58,262 nucleotides of DNA, taken from Bacteroidales bacterium. Lineage in GTDB: Bacteria; Bacteroidota; Bacteroidia; Bacteroidales; UBA932. Location of the stretch: assembly GCA_017482565.1 (NCBI GenBank), contig JAFUMO010000015.1:1-58262 (forward strand). The letters are read 5' to 3'. A program made the position numbers and the translations under genes. Shown piece after piece: positions 44,271-52,902 of the stretch. Below the pieces are notes generated by a model. The model did no database searches. It saw nothing but the letters and a program-made list of their open reading frames with translations, and was not told where the DNA came from. Position 1 is the first letter of the stretch. Each line of letters opens with the position of its first letter.

Positions 44271-45410
44271 CTACAGAAGGGAAAACAGCACAAACAGCCA
44301 GTGCGCTATAACGCCTGCACAAAGCCCGCCTATTGTGTGGGCTATGATTGCCTTTGATGTGAGCTCCCTGTATCCCAATGAATCAAGCATTGCAGTATGG
44401 GTGCTGAGATAGCCGCTCCAGCACATTCCCATTGCTGTGAATACTGCAATTGCATTTGCATCCACAAAACCGCTTGCCTGAAGCTTCGGTACAAGTCCCA
44501 ATGCCGCCCCTACTGCTCCGAGTGATGTCATAGGGAAAGCCACAAGCTCAGGATGGGTGAATCCGAAGAGCCAGTCAAAAAGGAAATCCACCTTTTCCGC
44601 CAAAGCCGGAAGCAGTGCTATACCCTCATATGCTGCACCGGTATAACCGTTCTCACCCGGGCCGAAAGTGAACATCATTACAAAAGTGGAGATGATGAGC
44701 ACACCTGGGATAATTGCCATACCAAGCTCTACTCCTGATTTTCCTCCATCCAGGAGTGAATTGAGGATCCTGAGGAAAGTTCCCTCCTCCTTTGCCGCTT
44801 CAACTTCATTTGCCTCCATACTTCCATTATCCTCCGGCACCACACCCTCTCCGAACTCAGGTCTCGCCTTAAGGATAAGCTTCTGTGCAATCCTTGTAGA
44901 GATGATGCTCCCGATAAATGCACTTACCAGACCTACCACAGCCGACATGGCAAAGCCGCGGCCGGCCATGAATACCATTACCACAAGACCCATTCCAAAG
45001 GCAGTACCGAAATTGGTGATTGAAATAAGCTGGTACTTCTTGAAATATTTGCTGAAGTTCTTGTCATTTGCAAGTGTAAGGATTGCAGGATTGTCTGAAA
45101 GGAAAGTGAGCACACCGCCAAGGGCTGCCACACCAGGGAGGTTCCAAAGCGGCTTCATGAGCGGCCTGAGGAGCTTCTCCAGAACTCCCACAACACCGAA
45201 CTCAACAAGAATCTTGCCCAAGGCTCCGGACAATACAGTAATTGCCATTATATAGAAACATGTCTCTATAAGGAGGCTGTAGGAGGTGTTCATAAGGGTA
45301 TTGAGCATATTGGGAACCCCCATCTCAGAACCCAAGGCGCCGAAAATCAGGAAGAATATTATCAGGAAAAACAGCGGCTCAAACTTTTTCAGTCTTTTGT
45401 CTTTTTTCAT
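44271..45410 (-). CDS. Gate/nucleoside-recognition domain membrane protein (SpmA/SpmB-like)
   Basis: A 379-residue membrane protein with about eight hydrophobic helices. Two halves have the pattern of the nucleoside recognition (Gate) domain found in spore maturation proteins SpmA and SpmB, with KPLWNLPGVAALGGVLTFLSDNPAIL in the first and FTHPELVAFPMTSLGAVGAALG in the second. An acidic loop (VPEDNGSMEANEVEAAKEEG) lies between. In a non-spore-former it is more likely a transporter or a membrane regulator. Sixteen bases follow the porin gene. The substrate is unknown. Confidence 0.65.
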   Translation of the reverse strand: MKKDKRLKKFEPLFFLIIFFLIFGALGSEMGVPNMLNTLMNTSYSLLIETCFYIMAITVLSGALGKILVEFGVVGVLEKLLRPLMKPLWNLPGVAALGGVLTFLSDNPAILTLANDKNFSKYFKKYQLISITNFGTAFGMGLVVMVFMAGRGFAMSAVVGLVSAFIGSIISTRIAQKLILKARPEFGEGVVPEDNGSMEANEVEAAKEEGTFLRILNSLLDGGKSGVELGMAIIPGVLIISTFVMMFTFGPGENGYTGAAYEGIALLPALAEKVDFLFDWLFGFTHPELVAFPMTSLGAVGAALGLVPKLQASGFVDANAIAVFTAMGMCWSGYLSTHTAMLDSLGYRELTSKAIIAHTIGGLCAGVIAHWLFVLFSLL

Positions 45411-45426
45411 CGGTTATATGTTGTTT

Positions 45427-46446
45427 TTATCTTTCAAGCACTTTCATCTGCCACCTTACACCAATATTGAATGTATGCGGTACAGGATCAGAGGTATTGG
45501 AATACCAGAACGCGTGCAGCCTCAATGACTGCCTTGCGTCCTTGATTGGAAAATACTCCATACCAGCTCCGTAAAAGCCAAGGTCCACACCCGGCAACAC
45601 ATACCTGTCATACACAAAACCGGCGGATACATCCTGGGCCCTATTCACATCATAGCCTCCCTTGGCAAACAGGTTTACGCTCTCTGAAACGGCATAAGAG
45701 ACCCTCCCATGAAGGGAGAAGTCCTCAAGGAAAGCTGTCCCTTTCCCGGCATAGCGGTTCATGTAGTCCAGGTCCATCTCAAGCCTGTGACACGGCTCAA
45801 ACTTGTTTCCAAGAGCTATATAATTGATGAAATGCCCCTTCTGGTACTCAATCATGTTTGCAGACCATATTGTGCTGTACCACCCGGCAACCTTGCCGTA
45901 CCATATGACATTATATGCATAAATGTTCTCCAGTTCCCTTGTGGAAAAGGGGGAGTTTGTCATCTGTATAAAGAACTTGTTGTTTTTGTCGGGAGCAAAA
46001 CCTACATTTACACCTATCTGGAACGGGCTTACATGGTTCCAGAAGTCTGAGGCGAAATAGACATCAATCGGAGCATAATCATACTCTATTGTGCCTATAC
46101 ATACCATCTGCTTGCCTGCAGTGATGGAAAGCTTCTCATTGTGGTGATATGTCACATTTGCCCAATCGGTGGCGTTGAAGAAAGATTTGGGGTTCTGGTG
46201 GTCTACATAAAGGCGGTGCCTGAAACTGTAGCTGAACTTCTCATTTATCCTGCCGTTGATCAGCAGCTTCAGATAACGCCCTACAAAGCCTCCATCTGTC
46301 TCCTCCTCCCCCTTTGTCATTTCACCGTCAAACCTTGCATCAAGCTTTATAGAAATGCCCGGGTCCTCACTTGCATTCCCCTGTCCATATGCGGCTGCAG
46401 ATAACAAAGAGAAACAAAAGACCAGCAAAACATGCAATAATTTCAT
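45427..46446 (-). CDS. Outer-membrane porin (phosphate-selective porin O/P-like)
   Basis: A 339-residue protein with a signal peptide (MKLLHVLLVFCFSLLSAAAYGQ). The mature part is rich in alternating beta strands and aromatic residues and ends in a final strand (FNIGVRWQMKVLER). The pattern GRYLKLLINGRINEKFSYSFRHRL and the length agree with OprO/OprP-like porins in Bacteroidetes. The selectivity is not readable. It is probably read together with the downstream Gate-domain protein. Confidence 0.75.
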   Translation of the reverse strand: MKLLHVLLVFCFSLLSAAAYGQGNASEDPGISIKLDARFDGEMTKGEEETDGGFVGRYLKLLINGRINEKFSYSFRHRLYVDHQNPKSFFNATDWANVTYHHNEKLSITAGKQMVCIGTIEYDYAPIDVYFASDFWNHVSPFQIGVNVGFAPDKNNKFFIQMTNSPFSTRELENIYAYNVIWYGKVAGWYSTIWSANMIEYQKGHFINYIALGNKFEPCHRLEMDLDYMNRYAGKGTAFLEDFSLHGRVSYAVSESVNLFAKGGYDVNRAQDVSAGFVYDRYVLPGVDLGFYGAGMEYFPIKDARQSLRLHAFWYSNTSDPVPHTFNIGVRWQMKVLER

Positions 46447-46479
46447 AAAAAAAGCCCGTTTAAGTCAAAAACCAAGCGT

Positions 46480-46487
46480 CAAAGGTA
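46480..46487 (-). promoter_or_regulatory. -7 box of the porin gene
   Basis: Minus-strand TACCTTTG, 33 bp before the porin ATG and just after the ABC-F stop region. Confidence 0.5.
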
Positions 46488-46489
46488 AT

Positions 46490-48280
46490 TCAAATATCAT
46501 TCAATTCCAACCATCTCATCTCTTTCTCATCCAGAAGAGCCATAACCTCCCCTATCCTTATTGAAGCATCTGAGAGTTCCTGTCCCTGCAGCTCTCCTCC
46601 CGACAGCTTCTCCTCAAGCGCCTTCTTCTCCGCCTCCAGTTCCTGCAGCTCCCTCTCCAGCTGCTCAAGCTCCCTCTGCTCCTTATAGCTGAGCTTCCTC
46701 TTCTTCTGCTGCACCTGCGGTTCCTGGGCAGCCACAGCCTTCTTCTGTGCCTCCCTCTGTGCAATCTCCCTCTCCCTTGCCCTAGCCTGTTTTTCCTTCT
46801 CCTTAATATACTCCCTGTACTCAGAATAGCTTCCCACAAAATCCTTCACCACTCCGTCACCCTCAAATACAAAAAGATGATCAGCTATCTTGTCTAGGAA
46901 GAAGCGGTCATGTGACACAATGATTACAGAACCTGCAAAACCTTTCAGGTACTCCTCAAGGACATTAAGGGTAAGGATATCCAGGTCATTGGTAGGCTCA
47001 TCAAGTATGAGCACGTTGGGATTCCTCATGAGCACAGTAAGGAGATACAGCCTCCTCTTCTCCCCTCCGCTCAGCTTCTCAATCTTGTTATAGTGCATAC
47101 TTGGAGGGAAGAGGAAATAATTCAGGAATGTTGATATAGGGACGCTCTTGCCGTCTCCCAGAGTAACTACCTCCGCTATCTCCCTTACCGCATCAATTAC
47201 CGTATCCTCCGGATTGAACTCTATACCCTGCTGCCTGTAATAGCCGAACTTCACGGTCTCCCCTATCTGTATCTCTCCAGCAGTAGGCTGGAGGTCTCCG
47301 GTAATAAGATTGAGGAATGTAGATTTTCCAACGCCGTTCTTCCCCACTATACCTATCTTCTCTCCAGGGGCAAAGTTATATGTAAAGTCCTTCAGCCCTA
47401 TCCAGTCCTCCCATCTGAAATCTACATGTGAACAATTTACAATCTTCTTTCCAAGCCTTGCAGACTGCACATTTATGTTCATGTTCTTCTCCTGGATTCT
47501 CTGCTCAGCCTTATCCTTGAGGTCATAGAAGGCATCAATCCTGTATTTGGCCTTAGTACCCCTAGCACATGGCATTCTCCTCATCCAGTCCAGCTCTGTT
47601 CTCAGAAGGTTTCTTGCCCTGTCTATCTCCTTCCTGAAATTCTGCATCCTCTCCTCCCGCTTCTGCAGATAGTATGAATAGTTCCCATCATAAGGGTACA
47701 GGGTACCGTCAGCCATCTCAAGGATACGGTTACATACCCTGTCCAGAAAATAACGGTCATGGGTAACCATGAGCAACGTGCACTTCTGCCTGCTGAAATA
47801 ATCCTCCAGATACTCTATTGTCTCCATATCCAAATGATTGGTAGGCTCATCCATAACAAGGAAATCCGGCTTCTTCACAAACATGCACGCAATTGCAACC
47901 CTCTTTATCTCCCCTCCGCTCAATTCCTTTACTTTCTGGTCTGTATTGAAAAGCTTGAGGGAAAAGAGCACCTCCTCAATCTCATGGCGGGGAAGATCGC
48001 CTGCTGCAGGAGCAACAACATCCATTATGGAGGCCTCCGGATCATATACATTGTCTTGTGCCAGGAATGCAACAGATATCTCCTTCAGGAACTTTACCCG
48101 TCCGTCACCGTCCGAGCCCTCAATCCCTGCCAGAATTCTCAACAAAGATGTCTTTCCTGTTCCGTTGGGTGCAATTAGGGCTATCTTGTCTCCCTCATTT
48201 ATATTCATGTTGATATTACTGAAAAGGACCTTTGGCCCGTATGCCTTTGAGACATTTTCTACCTGAAGATAACTTGCCAT
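46490..48280 (-). CDS. ABC-F ATPase (ribosome-associated)
   Basis: A 596-residue protein with two ABC domains and no membrane segment. First domain: Walker A APNGTGKTS, signature LSGGEIKRVA, Walker B LVMDEPTNHLD. Second: GKNGVGKST, LSGGEKRRLY, LILDEPTNDLD. Between them is the basic linker (PtIM) that enters the ribosome, and the C-terminal ~100 residues are a charged coiled coil (EQRELEQLERELQELEAEKK), as in Uup. ABC-F proteins rescue stalled ribosomes or protect against antibiotics. The coiled coil and lack of a resistance-specific linker favour the Uup/housekeeping type. Confidence 0.9.
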   Translation of the reverse strand: MASYLQVENVSKAYGPKVLFSNINMNINEGDKIALIAPNGTGKTSLLRILAGIEGSDGDGRVKFLKEISVAFLAQDNVYDPEASIMDVVAPAAGDLPRHEIEEVLFSLKLFNTDQKVKELSGGEIKRVAIACMFVKKPDFLVMDEPTNHLDMETIEYLEDYFSRQKCTLLMVTHDRYFLDRVCNRILEMADGTLYPYDGNYSYYLQKREERMQNFRKEIDRARNLLRTELDWMRRMPCARGTKAKYRIDAFYDLKDKAEQRIQEKNMNINVQSARLGKKIVNCSHVDFRWEDWIGLKDFTYNFAPGEKIGIVGKNGVGKSTFLNLITGDLQPTAGEIQIGETVKFGYYRQQGIEFNPEDTVIDAVREIAEVVTLGDGKSVPISTFLNYFLFPPSMHYNKIEKLSGGEKRRLYLLTVLMRNPNVLILDEPTNDLDILTLNVLEEYLKGFAGSVIIVSHDRFFLDKIADHLFVFEGDGVVKDFVGSYSEYREYIKEKEKQARAREREIAQREAQKKAVAAQEPQVQQKKRKLSYKEQRELEQLERELQELEAEKKALEEKLSGGELQGQELSDASIRIGEVMALLDEKEMRWLELNDI

Positions 48281-48301
48281 TTCTCATTTATTTTGCAGAG
48301 A

Positions 48302-48309
48302 CAAAAATA
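48302..48309 (-). promoter_or_regulatory. -7 box of the ABC-F gene
   Basis: Minus-strand TATTTTTG, 21 bp before the ATG, right after the ompA operon terminator. Confidence 0.45.
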
Positions 48310-48310
48310 C

Positions 48311-48342
48311 AAAAAAGAGGCTGCAATTCATGCAACCTCTTT
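48311..48342 (-). terminator. Terminator of the envelope (ompA) operon
   Basis: AAAGAGG-C-TGCA and TGCA-A-CCTCTTT form an 11-pair stem with one mismatch. The minus strand continues with a run of T. Confidence 0.85.
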
Positions 48343-48362
48343 CTATATGAGTGAAACTATAA

Positions 48363-49508
48363 TTAGTTAGCTTTCTCAATAACAACAACTCTTGTAAGAG
48401 CATTGCTGTTGTCATACATAGCACCCTGGCCACCGTTACCCTTCCACTCAATCTGGCTCTCGCTTACGCCAGCCTTGATAAGTGCATTGTAAACAGCCTC
48501 AGCACGTTTGTCAGAAATCCTCTGGTTAGTGTTAGCAGAACCAGTAGCTTTATCAGCGTAACCGTTAACAATGTATTTAACCTCAGGGTTAGCTTTCATT
48601 ACGTCAGCAGCAAGCTGGATGTTAACCTGACCTTTTGAGTCAATCTTAGCGCTACCGATGTTGAAGAAGATAGCTCTAGGACCAGCAACAGCAACCTCAA
48701 CCTCTTTAACAACCTCTACAGGCTGTTTAGCCTTAGCCTCAGCAGCTGCCAAAGCCTCTTTAGTTGCAGCGTGGCTGTTCTGCTCAGCAGCCAAAAGCTC
48801 TTTGTACTTCTTGATGTCACCGTTAACTGAAGCAAGAAGAGCCTCGTTGGTAACTTTCACAAACTTTTTGCCACCGAAGAAATAAGTTGCACCTACAGTT
48901 GCACCTACAGCGCCGTCAGCTACTGAAGAGCTGTAATCGCCAAATGGAGACTGTCCCAACTCACCTCTTACCTCTACATTAATAGCGAAGAATTTGTTGA
49001 TGTTGAATGCACCACCCAAACCAACTGAACCGTTGATAAGAGCTTTGGTATCATCTTTGCCACCAATCTCAGCTTTTGCAAACTGGAGACCAGGACCCAT
49101 GAAAGCATAACCCTCAAACAATCTGTCAGGATTGTAACCAGCTACAGCGTTAGAGATGTTGAACATAGCGTCAGCGCGAAGAGTGAAGTAGTCAGTCTTG
49201 TACTCCTCGAAAGGACCAACTGCACCGTTAGCAAAGTTTGAGTAAAGTTTTGTGTTGAAACCAGCAACCTGAGCTCTAACGCCCCATACTGGGTTGATCA
49301 ATTTACCTACTGAAAGGTTGAACAATGGAGTAATGGCATCTCCCAAGCCATAATCTGAGTTGTCTGGGTTTACGCAAACCTGAGCACCAACACCTACACT
49401 GATAAAGTAGTTGTCTTTAGCACTCTCAGCGTAGTATCTGCTCTGAGCATTTGCAACTGTTGCAAGACCAGCCAACACCAAAGAAAGTATTACTATTTTG
49501 CTTTTCAT
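48363..49508 (-). CDS. OmpA-family outer-membrane protein
   Basis: A 381-residue protein with a signal peptide ending ANAQ, a beta-barrel of about 210 residues, a helical/Ala-rich linker (LLAAEQNSHAATKEALAAAEAK), and a C-terminal OmpA-type peptidoglycan-binding domain (IFFNIGSAKIDSKGQVNIQL and NQRISDKRAEAVYNALI). I chose ATG 49508; an earlier TTG in frame is less likely. It anchors the outer membrane to peptidoglycan. It is last in an operon with two YjbH-like proteins and a His/Asp-rich lipoprotein. Confidence 0.9.
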   Translation of the reverse strand: MKSKIVILSLVLAGLATVANAQSRYYAESAKDNYFISVGVGAQVCVNPDNSDYGLGDAITPLFNLSVGKLINPVWGVRAQVAGFNTKLYSNFANGAVGPFEEYKTDYFTLRADAMFNISNAVAGYNPDRLFEGYAFMGPGLQFAKAEIGGKDDTKALINGSVGLGGAFNINKFFAINVEVRGELGQSPFGDYSSSVADGAVGATVGATYFFGGKKFVKVTNEALLASVNGDIKKYKELLAAEQNSHAATKEALAAAEAKAKQPVEVVKEVEVAVAGPRAIFFNIGSAKIDSKGQVNIQLAADVMKANPEVKYIVNGYADKATGSANTNQRISDKRAEAVYNALIKAGVSESQIEWKGNGGQGAMYDNSNALTRVVVIEKAN

Positions 49509-49542
49509 TATTTTAATTTTTTTCAATTTTAATTGTTGAGGC

Positions 49543-50292
49543 TTATTTCAGATGAACCTTATAAGCCAAACCTCCTGTAAAATATCTGAACCCCTGTAAC
49601 TCAAACTGTGCGTGAATCTGGTTGAAAAGTTCATAGGTAGCACCTATTGCAAAGTCTTTTGTATCATGCTCAAGAATCAGTCTCAAGTTAGGTACAAAGG
49701 AAGGGTCGTATGTAACACCGGCTGCAATGCCGTTGAGCTTGTAGCTCAACCTGGTGTTGTACAGATAGGCCAAGTGTAGCCCCAACCTCTCTGATCCAAC
49801 AAGAAAGTGTTTTGTGGCTGCAACAAAGAACCTGCTGAAATAGCCGTTTCCGCTTGTTGTGTTGATCTGTCCTCCACCGCTCTCGGTATAAGGGTCAGAT
49901 GTCCCAACCACTATGGAAGGCATATGCTTCCAATACTTCCCTTCGTTTATCAACCTTATCCTGGCAGAAAAATATCTGTCCTGATTGGTGAACTTTTCAC
50001 CATCCACCTTCCAGTCTATGCCAATTGTCTTCGCTTTGAACATTGTTGCTGTATAGGCAACCTCAAAGAACGGGAGAATTGTCACATTCAGGAAGTAGTT
50101 GTAAGTTCCGTAAGTCCACGGATATGGTGTAATGTGCTTGTTCAAATAGTTACCACCAACAACGAATGTCTTTGCATCCTGCATCTCTGCCGAAGGCATA
50201 TGGAGAAGCCCGGTGGTACCATAGGTAAATTGAGCTGAGAGCGTAAAACTTACGCACAAGAAAGAGAATATAAGTACTAATTTCCTAAACAT
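49543..50292 (-). CDS. YjbH-like outer-membrane protein (short)
   Basis: A 249-residue protein with a signal peptide (KLVLIFSFLCVSFTLSAQ) and beta-rich sequence. TTGLLHMPSAEMQDAKTFVVGG near the N-terminus is the YjbH (Wza/YmcA-linked exopolysaccharide) motif, and it ends in a terminal strand (GGLAYKVHLK). The start is ATG 50292. YjbH-like proteins are linked to exopolysaccharide export or surface structure, but the function in Bacteroidales is unknown. It lies ~40 bp after the lipoprotein gene and 34 bp before ompA. Confidence 0.7.
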   Translation of the reverse strand: MFRKLVLIFSFLCVSFTLSAQFTYGTTGLLHMPSAEMQDAKTFVVGGNYLNKHITPYPWTYGTYNYFLNVTILPFFEVAYTATMFKAKTIGIDWKVDGEKFTNQDRYFSARIRLINEGKYWKHMPSIVVGTSDPYTESGGGQINTTSGNGYFSRFFVAATKHFLVGSERLGLHLAYLYNTRLSYKLNGIAAGVTYDPSFVPNLRLILEHDTKDFAIGATYELFNQIHAQFELQGFRYFTGGLAYKVHLK

Positions 50293-50331
50293 AGCCAACG
50301 TCTCTCAGTCAATTTATCTCAAGCTGCAAAA

Positions 50332-50961
50332 TTACTCAGGGTCGCCTGCTCCACCACCAGCGTTAGGGTTGTGTGAGTGGTCATTGTGGCTATCGTGGTG
50401 TGAATCGTGTGAATCGTGTGAGTCATGTGAATCGTGAGACTCAAACAACTGAGCAACTTTATAACCATCACCCATTACACAATTAGCTTTGTAAACTACA
50501 CCGTCCATCACATAAGTGAGAGCCCACTGGCTGAAGTAGTTATGAACGTATACGCAAAGAAGAGTTCTTGCACCGTCCTCATTAGCTACATATTCATCAG
50601 TCTTAGTAACGAAATCTTTGAAGTTGTCACCTTTAACTACAGAATTCAACTCTGCATTTGAGTACTGAGTGATAATGAATTTAACACCAGCATCAACATT
50701 CCCGTTCTGAGCGTCGAAATCCCAGATATAACCGCTGTAGTTAACAACATTTACTGGATAAGGATCATTTGTATAGTGAACATAGCCACAACCAGCACCT
50801 GCATGTGAATCGTGTGAATCATTGCCAGCAGCATGTGAATCGTGCGCATCATGTGACTCAGCAAAAACCTGGATATGTTTGCAGATTACAATCCTACCTT
50901 CCTCGTCAATCTCAGTACCCTCAGGGAAACCGAACAACTCAATCAACTCAGCAGCTGTCAA
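50332..50961 (-). CDS. His/Asp-rich C-terminal part of the lipoprotein, after an in-frame amber codon
   Basis: This stretch is in the same frame as the lipoprotein upstream, separated only by TAG at 50998-51000; the codons between are open (TVIPDTEVAEG). A fresh start would need the TTG at 50961. The 209 residues contain two His/Asp-rich segments built from SHD units (HDSHDSHDSHDSHHDSH at the end, SHDAHDSH earlier) and a middle domain with YIWDFDAQNG. The SHD runs suggest metal (Zn, Ni, Cu) binding. The whole gene resembles DUF3869-type proteins of gut Bacteroidales, recalled, not searched. If the TAG is read through, the complete product is ~350 residues. Confidence 0.65.
   Translation of the reverse strand: MTAAELIELFGFPEGTEIDEEGRIVICKHIQVFAESHDAHDSHAAGNDSHDSHAGAGCGYVHYTNDPYPVNVVNYSGYIWDFDAQNGNVDAGVKFIITQYSNAELNSVVKGDNFKDFVTKTDEYVANEDGARTLLCVYVHNYFSQWALTYVMDGVVYKANCVMGDGYKVAQLFESHDSHDSHDSHDSHHDSHNDHSHNPNAGGGAGDPE
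50401..50436 (-). repeat. Tandem 9-bp repeats encoding SHD units
   Basis: Four 9-bp units (50401-50409, 50410-50418, 50419-50427, 50428-50436) with consensus TGAATCGTG; three are identical. Each encodes Asp-Ser-His on the minus strand. Less regular copies of the motif are at 50803-50860. Tandem units of this length can expand or contract. Confidence 0.8.
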
Positions 50962-50997
50962 AGTACCCTCAGCAACCTCAGTGTCAGGAATAACAGT

Positions 50998-51393
50998 CTA
51001 TGGCTCTGGATCTGGCTCTGTCTCTGGAACTTGTACCATTGCGATATCAGCGTTGCTAACACTGATCTGGTTCTTGCCAGCAGGAGCAACCTGAACTGTC
51101 CTTGAAACTGGATAGTAACCCTCAGCCTCAGCAGCAACTGTTACAGCACCTGCTGCGCTAACCTTAGTAATGAATGAACCGTTAGTTACAGTTACAGAGT
51201 TGCTGTTAACGGTAACATTTGCTGCAAGCGCCTGTGAAGTTGCTGCATCATAAACAGTTCCAACTACATAGTAAATTGGCTCCTGATCAACTACTGGAGT
51301 CGATTTCTCATAGCAGCTTGTAAGTGCGAAAGAACAAACTGCCAATACGGCCATCGCAACTTTTGCGCCTAAGCCGAACAATGATTTTTTCAT
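50998..51393 (-). CDS. Lipoprotein N-terminal part (DUF3869-like), ending at an in-frame TAG
   Basis: 131 residues from ATG 51393 (a second ATG at 51399 gives two more). The signal peptide ends FALTSC, a lipobox, so the protein is lipid-anchored. Residues ~35-110 form a carboxypeptidase-regulatory-like beta domain (VGTVYDAATSQALAANVTV, YYPVSRTVQV), followed by an acidic/Pro linker (ETEPDPEP) and TAG. The same frame continues open for 222 codons, so the stop sits in a flexible linker of what looks like one gene. A single G-to-T change at GAG would explain it. Confidence 0.7.
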   Translation of the reverse strand: MKKSLFGLGAKVAMAVLAVCSFALTSCYEKSTPVVDQEPIYYVVGTVYDAATSQALAANVTVNSNSVTVTNGSFITKVSAAGAVTVAAEAEGYYPVSRTVQVAPAGKNQISVSNADIAMVQVPETEPDPEP

Positions 51394-51427
51394 TTGCATC
51401 TTAATTAAAAATTAAAATTGTTATTAG

Positions 51428-52678
51428 TTAAAATTTTAGTAGTTCCGATTTTATGTAATAAGGGTTAAACCTGTTTTCCTCGCTTATGTTGTCACTTGCC
51501 TGGGCCTTGAAACCCTTTCCGTAGATAAACTCATTACCTGCGTTGTATGACAGACCAACATTGCGGCTCAACTGAACCCTCGGCACATAGCCTCTTCTTT
51601 TATATTTATAAGGGGGCAAGGTCACCTGGAACCTGAAACCCGCATTATAACCGTCATTTCCGGCATCCTCTACCTTCATTCCATAGAAACCGATGGAACA
51701 GTATCTGAAATGCCTTATCATGTCAAACCTTATACCCAACTCCTCAAGGAGATACTTCTCGCCATGCAGTGAAAACTGCAGATTGTACTTGGGGATGTAA
51801 TAGGAACCACCTATTGACCCGGTGAATATCATATTATGCTTGTCATATCCAAACCTGAAAGCATTGATACTCTTTCCGCGCTCCCATTCACCCCATCTGC
51901 CCCAACCGGTATAGCTCACACGTGCATCCACCGAAAACCTCTCGTTCTTGAAGAAATGCTCCACCTTCATGTCTGCACCCCACCTCTCGTTGCTGAATAT
52001 TCCAACAGTTCCCGTAAGGAAAGTGTTGTACGGCAGCCTTACTGTCTGCGACAATGTAATCATTCCAGGCCTTACCTCATCATACAGATAACCGTACTGG
52101 TTAAGTATAGGGATAACGAGCTGTGCAGACAATTTGCTGCCCCTCCACAACGAAACCTCCATTGCCGGAGATGCGTTTATCTGGAACTCATACATCACCG
52201 AAAGCCTCACATTCTTGAAGCTGAAGCTCGGGTATACAAGAAAATCAACTTTGTACAAAGAACTGTTCTGCCTCTTCTCACCCTTCACAAGCTCCCAACT
52301 GTCACCAAGGTCATAGCTGACATTCCAGTCATGTCTTGTAATCTCCTTATCCCCGCCTGCATTGCAGCATAGCGAAATCATAGGGACATTATTATTGAGG
52401 ACAATCAACCTGCACACCTTGTCCTGCGGCAAACCGTACTTTTGGATAAGGTCTATCGCCTTTCCTATACCTATGCCGTCAATCCTGTATGCAGTATTCT
52501 CCAATACATACACCCTCTCCTCTTCATCTTCCGCCCAACCCACGTTCTCAAACCCCATACGCACCAGCTCATCCACTGTATCTTCCCCACTCTGTGCTGC
52601 CGCAAAAACCGGCAATACAGCCACCAAGAGCATTAAAAAAATGCTTTTCAAGCCCTTCTGAGCGCGTTTTTTAGTCAT
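51428..52678 (-). CDS. YjbH-like outer-membrane protein (long)
   Basis: A 416-residue protein with a signal peptide ending FAAAQ. The N-terminal ~100 residues form a small domain (GFENVGWAEDEEERVYVLENTAYR), and the rest is beta-barrel-like with many aromatic residues. Features such as RPGMITLSQTVRLPYNTFLTGTVGIFSNERWG recall the YjbH family. I chose ATG 52678; the base above is TTG. It is first in the envelope operon leading to ompA. Confidence 0.65.
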   Translation of the reverse strand: MTKKRAQKGLKSIFLMLLVAVLPVFAAAQSGEDTVDELVRMGFENVGWAEDEEERVYVLENTAYRIDGIGIGKAIDLIQKYGLPQDKVCRLIVLNNNVPMISLCCNAGGDKEITRHDWNVSYDLGDSWELVKGEKRQNSSLYKVDFLVYPSFSFKNVRLSVMYEFQINASPAMEVSLWRGSKLSAQLVIPILNQYGYLYDEVRPGMITLSQTVRLPYNTFLTGTVGIFSNERWGADMKVEHFFKNERFSVDARVSYTGWGRWGEWERGKSINAFRFGYDKHNMIFTGSIGGSYYIPKYNLQFSLHGEKYLLEELGIRFDMIRHFRYCSIGFYGMKVEDAGNDGYNAGFRFQVTLPPYKYKRRGYVPRVQLSRNVGLSYNAGNEFIYGKGFKAQASDNISEENRFNPYYIKSELLKF

Positions 52679-52681
52679 CAA

Positions 52682-52902
52682 CGATAGTATTTCACATTAA
52701 AATCAGCCGCTAAGATATACATTTTTTACATAAAGCCAAAGAAAATTAAAAAATTTCCTATCATTAATTTGCCGCCAGCCAATGTGATAATTACACCATA
52801 TCCACACTCTTCTTTTTACCATGTATATAGAGGAGCCATATCCTATATATCAAGGGTGCTGTAAAAGCCTGCAGCACCCCTGATGTTACAGTCTCATCAG
52901 AT
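52682..52902. other. Spacer between the envelope operon and fumarase gene
   Basis: No gene seen. GGGTGCTG (52854-52861) can pair with CAGCACCC (52872-52879) just after the fumarase stop; it has no T-run, so it is a weak or factor-dependent terminator at best. No convincing TAnnTTTG for the envelope operon was found here. Confidence 0.5.

Noticed and set aside
50401-50860. CRISPR-like repeats
   Set aside because: The units are 9 bp, tandem without spacers, and encode SHD repeats in an open frame.
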